In this document: positions 56,792 to 64,000 of the stretch, piece by piece
Layout of the letters: every line of letters starts with the position of its first letter
Position numbering within the stretch: position 1 is the stretch's first letter
Source: Salticus scenicus
Lineage: Eukaryota; Arthropoda; Arachnida; Araneae; Salticidae
Assembly (NCBI GenBank): GCA_963930645.1
Contig: OZ005651.1
Coordinates: 331,905,527-331,969,526, forward strand
Direction: 5' to 3'
Length of the DNA: 64,000 nt
Position numbers and translations under genes: made by a program
Notes under the pieces: model-generated
Told to the model about the DNA's origin: nothing
What the model saw: only the letters and a program-made list of their open reading frames with translations
Database searches by the model: none

Positions 56792-59700
56792 ATGGGAGTC
56801 TCCTTAGTCCACTGGAATATTCGTGGAGTCCGAGCAAATTCTGCTTGGCTCCACCATTCGTTCTTTTCTCGTTCAGATTTTATTTGCCTCCAGGAAACGT
56901 TCTTGAGCTCCTCAAATGACTTTTCTCTTCCTGGGAAGGTTGTCTATCGGGCTGATAGGCATCTTCAACACGGTGGTGGTCTCATTACTGCTGTTAATCG
57001 CAAATTTTCCTCTCGTCATCTTTCACTCCCTAACTCTTCCCATGGCAACGAGGTTCTGGGGGTTGAAGTTATGTTGTCATCTAGTTTCAGGCTTCAAATT
57101 CTTAACGTTTATTCTCCTCCCGGCAGGTTTGACTATGACTGGTTTAACCAGGTTCTTTACCTTTGCAATAGTTCTTTCGTAATAGTTGGTGACTTCAACA
57201 GTTATCATACGAGTTTTGGTGGCCGTCGGGATTCTCCTCAGGGGTCGAGGGTCATCGACTGGATCATAAACAACAATATCTGTCTTGTTAATACCTCTGT
57301 TCCCACCCATGTCTCTCCGGGGGGGGGATCTTCTACCTTGATTGATCTCTCTAATGTTTCACCTGACCTGTTTTCGAATACCTGTGTCCAGGTCCACTCT
57401 GATACGTTTGATAGTGACCACTGCCCAATCAAACTTACTTTCGATAGGCTGCCCGGCTCTCGTCCGTGTCATAGTGTGAGGTTAAGGTGTGACTGGGGGT
57501 CCGCCACCATTAAGTTTAATAAGAAGTTACAGGATTGTAACTCTCCGTCCTATGAGGACGTGGTAAATTTTTGTCAAAGGGCGGTCGCTGTGAGTAGTCG
57601 AAGGATTAGGATCTTGGATCGTGTTGGCACTCCCTGGTGGGATAGCCGCTGCAGTTATCTTCTTGGGCAGAAACGCAAGTTCCTTCGGTTGGCGAGAAAG
57701 CACCTAAGCTCGACTTACTGGATGCAGCACAAGCTTTTTGCGGCTCGTCTCAAGAAAGAAATCAAGGACGCTAAACGTATGTACTGGTCCGAGGTCTGTA
57801 AAAGGAGTGGGCAGTCTGGTGACATTTTCAAACTTCTCAAAGCTCTCCAAAATCGGAAGAACCCTCCCCAGGATTCCTATAATTATATTAGTACCTCAAA
57901 TGACAGTAGGTTGGCTGCTGCTAATATTTTTGCTCACACGTTTGTCCGCCCCCTATTGACTGTCACATCCCTCTGGATTTCAGTGCCAACGTGGATCGCA
58001 ACATTAGGAAACCTTTTGCTCTCTCGGATCTTCAACACGCCTTGCACAAGTCTTCCCATTGCACCCCTGGAAATGATGGTATTTCCCTCCGACTTCTCAA
58101 GTGCCTCGACAACAGCAGCCTGGTCAAACTTCTTGATTGCTTTAATAATCTCTGGTCGGATGGTCTAGTTCCCAAGTCCTGGAAGGAAGCGATTGTCGTT
58201 CCTATCTTGAAGCCGGGTAAGAATTCCAGTTTCTCGTCTTCCTATCGCCCGATCTCCCTCACCCCTGTTCTCTCGAAGGTTTTTGAGCGGATGGTTCTTC
58301 GGCGGATGATTCCTTGGGTGCTTAAGAATGATGTTTTCCATGTGAACCACTACGGGTTTATTCCTTTTAAGGACTGTGCACCTGCTTTGACGAAAATCTA
58401 TGCAGATCTGGCGTCGGCTCGGTGGCAGAACTGGTTTAGCGTTCTGGTCTCGGTGGATATTGCCTCTGCATACGACTCTGTTTGGCCGGACGGCCTGGCT
58501 TTTAAGATGCTGTCAGGTTGACGGCCATCTCACGAAATGGTGCCATTCCTTCATGCAACGTGCTATCCAGGTTAGGTGGTTGGGAACTTTGTCTGTCCCA
58601 GTCTCGTCTTTTGGGGGGGTCCCGCAAGGGGCTGTTCTGTCTCCTTTACTCTTCTCCTTCTATATGAGTGATATCTTTGAAGCAATTGGTCCTCGGGTTA
58701 ATGCTGTTGTTTACGCGGATGATACTTTCCTTTACGCGTCTGGCCCCTGCCTTGAAGATATTATGCATGATATTCAGGACACCCTTCATAATCTGGTTCG
58801 CTGGTGCAATTACTGGAAGTTGAGTCTCAGCCCTCATAAAAGTGCTGCGATTGTTTTTCCAGGAGGAAAATCTCGCCTGATTCTAACCTTCGGCTGCAGG
58901 GGGAAGAAATTCCCTGGGTGGTCTCCCTTCATATCCTTGGCCTGTTGTTTGATCGGGGTTTAACGTGGGGCAATCACGTCTCTCGTCTCCGTGAGAAGAC
59001 TTTGAAGAAACTTAACGTTCTGAAGAGCATTAGTCATACTTCTCGGGGTGTTGGCACCAAAAACCTTCTCAGAATCGCGTATGCTACTGTTGTCAGTTCC
59101 CTGTATTTTGGTAGTAATGTCTATTCGTTTGCTTGTCCCTCCACTAGGAAGAGGTTAGAGCCCCTTTTGAATGCTGTGCTTAGGGTGGCTACGGGCCTCC
59201 CTCGGTGGACACCTATCCCCGTTCTTCGCCGGGAAGCTAACTCGTTTACTGTGGCTAGCCTTCAAGACCTCCATAGGGAACGCTTTTTCATCCGCCACTT
59301 TGCTTTAGGTACGAGTTCGCCCATTCACTCCTTGGTGGATCCCTCCAACTTTGACTCTGGCTCTCCTGGTTCCCTCGTAAGGGTTAGTCTTAGTCATCTT
59401 GGTCTGAGGTCTCAGGATTTGTTGCTTTAGATTCAGCCCCCCTTTCCTTTGTGTGACAACATTTCTCTCCTAATCGATACTTTAGACTTCCAGAGCAGGT
59501 CTCTCCATCCGGAGCTTGTTCACCAGACTTTCACCGAATATGCTTCTCTACATGGCGAGTGGCATCAAATGGCTACTGATGCCTCCAAAACTAGCGCTTG
59601 CACTGGCATCGCTGTTTGGGACATGTCTTTGCGCTGTGGACATTCAAAGCAAGTAAACAATATCAATTCTATCTTTACTGCTGAAACTCTTGCGATTGGT

Positions 59701-60395
59701 CTGGCCTTGGACCATGCCCCTCTTAAGGGCAAGCTTATCATCTTCTCCGACAGCAAGTCTGTGATCACCAGCCTCCAGGCTATCAACTATCGCTCGCCAG
59801 TGGTGATTACTTGGGTTTACTGCAAGCTGGTCATGGTAGCCAGCCGTCTGGACAAGGTTCAGGTGGTTTGGGTGCCCGGTCATATGGGTATCCATGGGAA
59901 TGAAATGGCCGACATGCTTGCTCGGTCCACCGTTTCTGCACAATCCTCGTTCAGCAAGGTGTCTCCAGAGGACATCTGTCGATACCTTCACACCATTCAT
60001 AAAAGGGATGATGTTCAAGAGTGGCTCTTAGGGAAATACAGTGTGGATTTCCCCCACCTCACCAAAAGAAGCTGGGAGCATCGTAAACTGTGTCTGCCCA
60101 GGAGAAGTTAAGTCCTCCTCAGCCGCCTGCCGCCTCGAACCCTCCCCACCCGGGCTCTCTTCACAAGCTTCATATGAGTGACTCTCCTCTCTGCTCAACC
60201 TGTCAGGTTCCAGAAACATGTGACCATTACCTCCTAGCATGTCGCCGCTACGCCTCAGCTCGGCATGATTTGTATAGCAATCTCAATCTCCTTGGTTCTT
60301 CGCCTTCCTTCAGCGATTTATGCGATCTAGCCGTCTCTGGAGTTACTCAAGCTCGTCAGTTGGTGTCTTTTATTCTCAAGTCTGACAGATTCTGA
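56792..60395 (+). pseudogene. Plus I-like ORF2 (endonuclease, RT, RNase H)
   Basis: ATG at 56792 opens with MGVSLVHWNIRGVRANSAWL. The endonuclease motifs FICLQETFL, ADRHLQHGGGLITAV, NVYSPPG, VGDFNSYH and DTFDSDHCPI are all present. RT follows with TPGNDGISLRLLK, YRPISLTPVLSKVFERM, SVDIASAYDSVW, GGVPQGAVLSPLLFSFY and VVYADDTFLYA, then RNase H (MATDASKTSACTGIAVW, FTAETLAIGLAL, IIFSDSKSVITSL, WVPGHMGIHGNEMADML) and a C-terminal Cys/His knuckle (CSTCQVPETCDHYLLAC). Frameshifts near 57945, 58510, 58900 and 60105 and a TAG at 59428 inactivate it. All catalytic residues I can see are conserved, so decay looks recent. Confidence 0.92.
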
Positions 60396-60573
60396 CTTTG
60401 GCTTCTTCGTCTTATCCACACGTTCTTTACTGACGATGCAACCAGTTGTTTGTTTCCTCACAATTGATATCTTCATCGAACTTGTTTAGGATTAATAGGG
60501 GTGTAAAGCCTTGCAGCTATAAACCCCATGCTCTGAGGGTCTCTCCCTTCAAAACAACAACAACAAGAGTAAA

Positions 60574-61370
60574 AAAATTTTCACTTGCAGAAGAAAAAAT
60601 GGATTTTAGAATTAGTGCAAAAGCACTGGAGCATCATTAAAAAAAAAAAAAAGAAAGGATTCTGTCAGTGAAAAGGTGAAAGAAAGCACTTGGAAAAAAT
60701 AACAAATACATTCAAATTTTATACATAGGATAAATCAACAGTTCATATTAAAATAGTTTGAGAGTATAGTAAGAACACAACAAAACATTTAAGTAATATT
60801 AGAATTCTTATATATATATATTATAAAATAAAATCAACTCTGTGAATTTGAAAAAATAAATTAAAAAAACCTGCAGCCACAATAAAAAAAATATGTAATA
60901 TTATATTTTATAACTTAAATTTTAATTATGCATCAAGAAACAAAATGAAAGAAAAATCCATCTGAATTTTACTTACATTATGTAATAATTGTTGGTGAGA
61001 AATAAACTCAAAATGACATTCTTTCAATAATTACAAAAACTTTCTTTTTCATATTATTCTAAAAACATTTCATTTGACTCTTTTATTTCTTCATGCATAT
61101 ATACATCTACATTGGGGCGACGCTGTGACGCATTTGTTCTGATTGGCCGTCTGTGTTTCTATGTACATGTAATGATGTATGTTCGTTTTTTTTTCTCCTT
61201 CTTCGATGTTCAGTTTTATTATAAAAATGTGATTAAAAGGAACACATGTGGGTTCTTCTTTTTATTCCCACAATATATATATTTTTTCCTATTCATAAAC
61301 CAAGCTAAAGAAGGCTGGTTTAATTCAATTAAAACCATTACTTAATTTATTTCAAATTATATATTTTAAA
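60574..61370. other. Flank of the LINE stack, possible broken exon
   Basis: An acceptor-like TTTTCACTTGCAG at about 60577-60590 precedes a short open stretch (KKWILELVQKHWSII) that runs into a poly(A) tract at about 60639-60651 and a stop. A homopolymer error could hide a longer exon. The rest is A+T-rich with no recognised feature. Confidence 0.25.
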
Positions 61371-61373
61371 CAG

Positions 61374-61485
61374 CATCAGTCAACTCAAATGATAGTTCCT
61401 GAAACTCCAACTGATTTATTTTCATTTACGAAATACAACATCTTGATACTGAAAGCTGAAATAAAAGAGGATACTCACAAACAAG
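61374..61485 (+). CDS. Candidate internal coding exon of a plus-strand gene
   Basis: Acceptor ATATTTTAAACAG, then 112 nt open in one frame (QMIVPETPTDLFSFTKYNI ... LKAEIKEDTHKQ), then a strong donor AAG|GTGAGTG. The composition is protein-like and unlike the neighbouring repeats. Neighbouring exons lie outside the window or are not recognisable. No family recognised. Confidence 0.45.
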
Positions 61486-61489
61486 GTGA

Positions 61490-61920
61490 GTGCATTTTAC
61501 TTACCTTATAAACCTTGAACTATTTTTATAAAATATATAAGAATAAGTAAATTGAAATATTTGTCAATAATACTTTTGTCAATTGTAATAGATTATGAAA
61601 ACTGACGCGCTAAATTGAGATTTTAATTTTATTCTTGACAAAAGTTTTTTCCTTGCATATTTGAAGAAACATTTGCTACATTTAAAATAATATTATTTTG
61701 CTACATTTAAAATAATAATAATGATAAAAGATGTAAGCGAAAATAAATAAATATTTTTTTTTTGTTGTTGTTTCTTGAAAACGAAAGTATAGAAATCTGT
61801 ATAAACATTAAAAACGAAAGAAATGAAAATATATATAAGAATGTTTAAAATAAACATATGAATGATTAAATATAAAATTTCATTTATTATAAACTAGAAA
61901 GAAAACAAAATTGAAATATT
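61490..61920. other. A+T-rich stretch upstream of copia gag
   Basis: A 5' LTR and primer-binding site would be expected here or further left, but I could not recognise TG...CA ends or a tRNA-complementary site. Confidence 0.4.
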
Positions 61921-61923
61921 AAA

Positions 61924-62739
61924 ATGAGTATCCTCAAGGACACTATAATTGAAAAACTTAACGCACAAAATTATGATGTGTGGAAGTTTAAATTGGAGAT
62001 GTTTCTCCAAAAGGAAGATTTATATTCTGTGGTTATTAACGATGCTCCGAATCCAACTACTGATACATGGAATAACAAAAATAGGAAAGCACGCGCTATC
62101 ATAAACCTTTTAATAGAGGATAATCAAATAATCCATGTCAAAAATCTCGAGACCGCTAAAGAATGCTGGAACGCATTAAAAGCTGTACATGAGCGTTCAA
62201 CCCTCAGCAGTAAACTATTTTTGCTTAGAAAGCTTTACTCTACGAAATTAACTGAGGGTGGCGATATGATCGACCATTTAACGTACATTTATCAATTACG
62301 AGATAAGTTAGTATCAATCGGAGAAGAAATTAACGACAAGCACCTTTCAGCCCTAATGCTCTGTTCCTTACCTCCAAGTTACGATGTTCTCATCACTGAT
62401 TTAGAATCGCGAGACGAAAAAGATTTAGTACCAGAGTTTATACGCTCGAAATTGATTGATGAATTTTCTAAAAGAAAAGAAAACAAATCTGAAAATAATT
62501 CCGTGTTAAAGGTTAAATTTAAACCGAAACCAGAAAATTCAAAGTTCTGCCGTTATTGTAAAAAAAAATCGCATACAATTGAAGAATGCTGGCATCTTAA
62601 AAATAAAAATAAAGAAAAGACTCTGAAACAAACAAAAGCCAGCAATGCCAGATCAACTTTCAAATCTGGTATGTACTCTCAAGACAGACATAACGCGGAT
62701 AGGGCTCTTATTACTGAGAGTGAAAATAAAAAAACCTAA
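61924..62739 (+). CDS. Ty1/copia gag
   Basis: ATG at 61924 opens a 271-codon frame with the copia-type Gag region (LNAQNYDVWKFKLEMFLQKE, then AKECWNALKAVHERSTLSSK and RDKLVSIGEEINDKHLSALM). It ends in one CCHC zinc knuckle, CRYCKKKSHTIEEC, after a basic stretch. Gag forms the particle that packages element RNA. The frame stops at 62737 just after a run of seven A. The pol frame lies one base on (+1), and removing one A would fuse gag and pol as is usual in copia elements. So a homopolymer error, a real frameshift mutation or a programmed shift are all possible. Confidence 0.9.
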   Translation: MSILKDTIIEKLNAQNYDVWKFKLEMFLQKEDLYSVVINDAPNPTTDTWNNKNRKARAIINLLIEDNQIIHVKNLETAKECWNALKAVHERSTLSSKLFLLRKLYSTKLTEGGDMIDHLTYIYQLRDKLVSIGEEINDKHLSALMLCSLPPSYDVLITDLESRDEKDLVPEFIRSKLIDEFSKRKENKSENNSVLKVKFKPKPENSKFCRYCKKKSHTIEECWHLKNKNKEKTLKQTKASNARSTFKSGMYSQDRHNADRALITESENKKT

Positions 62740-64000
62740 CGATAAAATATTCACTCTATTTATCGGTGAGAAATCTAACAATTGGTATGTAGACTCAGGT
62801 TGTTCAACGCATGTATGCAATGATAGGAGTAAATTTCATGAATTTAATCATAATAATTCACGCGTAACAATCGCGAATGGACAGGAGATAGAATCCCTGG
62901 GTCATGGGTCTGTGAAATTAAACACCATAAATTCCAATAACACACATAATACTATAATATTGAAAAATGTTTTATATGTACCAGAGATAGAGACAAACCT
63001 CATATCTGTAAAAGAGGCTACTGAAAATGGTTGTGTAGCAATATTTGAAAACAAATCATGCAAAATAATGCATGAAGGAGAAACATGCATTGAAGGTTAC
63101 ATTAACAACAATTTATACGAATGCAAAGTTAACTATGATACAACACACACTATAAACATGGTAAAAATATGTGAAAATACAAATTGTATTGATAAATGGC
63201 ACATTAAATTAGGCCATAGAAACATTAGTCATATAAAACAATTGGTAAACAACAACATGGCAGTTGGGATAAAACTAGACAACTGCAAACATGATAATGC
63301 ATGTGAAACTTGCATATTAACTAAATTAACGGACAATCCTTATCCAAAAAAGGCTCAGTTTAGGGCAACTAAAGCACCAGAGTTGGTACACACTGACTTG
63401 TGTGGACCAATGACAACCCCCACGGTCGGTGGAAAATACTATTTTTTAACTTTTATTGATGATTTCAGTAGATTTACAGTTATATACCTACTGAGAAAAA
63501 AGGATGAAGTTTTCACAAAATTGAGGGAATACATCGCAATGACATCAAACAAGTTCGGACGAACTTTGCATGCAATCCGCTCCGACAACGGAGGGGAGTA
63601 TACCGGGACAGAATTAAATGAATACTTAACAAAATTAGGTATAGACCACCAATTCACTGTTCCCTATTCAGCTTCTCAAAATGGAACTGCTGAACGTAAA
63701 AATCGTACTTTAGTTGAAATGGCACGTTGTTTATTAAAGGATGGCAATTTACCAAATTCTTTCTGGGGGGAGGCAATAAATACCGCAGTTTACTTGCAAA
63801 ATAGACTCCCAACATCTTCGTGTGAATTGACACCTTATGAATTATGGACAGGTCGAAAACCTGACCTATCGATGTTAAAACCATTTGGTTGTCGTGCCTA
63901 TGCATACGTACAAAAGGTACACAGGGGAAAATTAGATAATACGGCACAGGAAGGTATATTCGTAGAGTACGATAACAGAAGTAAAGGATATAGGATCTGC
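62722..64000 (+). CDS. Ty1/copia pol (protease and integrase; truncated by window end)
   Basis: Open without a stop from the end of gag to the window edge. It begins with an aspartic protease (NNWYVDSGCSTHVCNDRSKF and ILKNVLYVPEIETNLISV). The GAG-pre-integrase zinc region follows (KWHIKLGHRNISHIKQL, C.HDNACETCILTK), then the integrase catalytic triad in order: LVHTDLCGP, HAIRSDNGGEYTG and SASQNGTAERKNRTLVEM. It continues with FWGEAINTAVYLQNRLPTSS and LKPFGCRAYAYV. RT and RNase H would lie beyond 64000. Intact catalytic residues and open frame mark this as the youngest retroelement here. Confidence 0.92.

Larger units (their letters stand above)
55070..60564 (+). mobile_element. I-like LINE, plus copy
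   Basis: The 9-bp duplication AAGAGTAAA lies at 55061-55069 and 60565-60573. The element begins CGGTGGGCTTACGCTG, has a leader, a gag-like ORF1 and an endonuclease-RT-RNase H ORF2, and ends in CAAAACAACAACAAC. About 5.5 kb, full length. It belongs to the same group as the minus copy but a different family: the two proteins are only moderately similar and the tails differ. Confidence 0.88.

Overview
This is an A+T-rich animal nuclear sequence packed with long poly(A)/poly(T) runs and layered transposable elements. Spliced coding exons, TA-, TTAA- and 8-bp-flanked DNA transposons, Penelope-like elements (PLEs) with GIY-YIG endonuclease, RNase H-bearing LINEs, a Ty1/copia element and a tRNA-derived SINE point to an arthropod. 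A chelicerate such as a spider is my best guess, from the mix of repeat families only. No CRISPR, operon or prokaryotic feature is present.

Layout. 1-1146: Ty3/gypsy pol relic (minus). 1218-2003: non-autonomous hAT-like element. 3005-3247 and 11372-12812: three minus-strand exons with matching splice phases, the best host gene here, encoding a highly acidic repeat protein with a basic nuclear-localisation-like block. Between them lie piggyBac-like MITEs, a decayed multicopy-family gene and an old 4.1-kb DNA transposon (6766-10869) that itself hosts three hAT-type insertions, two of them at the same 8-bp target. 13780-15463: pogo/Tigger-like element. 15590-16530: PLE relic. 16764-17506: tRNA-like genes in an inverted repeat. 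19490-20094: tandem array abutting a hAT (20095-~23820) whose ZBED-type transposase pseudogene is split by another hAT-like element. 26680-33870: cluster of PLE copies broken by a Tc1-like element, a SINE and a hAT-like element, with a tandem array of PLE terminal repeats carrying hammerhead-like cores.

34363-34428 is a perfect hairpin. 37668-42176 holds two related hAT-like MITEs and a MULE-type foldback element, all with readable target-site duplications. 42187-60573 is a nested stack: two I-like LINEs in opposite orientation inserted within a few bases of the same target. The minus copy is cut by a 7.6-kb element with long AACGTTC-rich terminal inverted repeats, which in turn carries a maT mariner, a MITE, a SINE, tandem repeats and a foldback repeat. 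A candidate host exon (61374-61485) and a 3'-truncated Ty1/copia gag-pol (61924-64000) close the window.

Nearly every protein-coding stretch is mobile-element derived and most are broken. The likely live genes are the minus-strand acidic protein and perhaps the fragmentary exons near 25.2, 37.5 and 61.4 kb. The main value of the window is the stratigraphy of insertions: many junctions can be read to the base from target-site duplications and restored reading frames.
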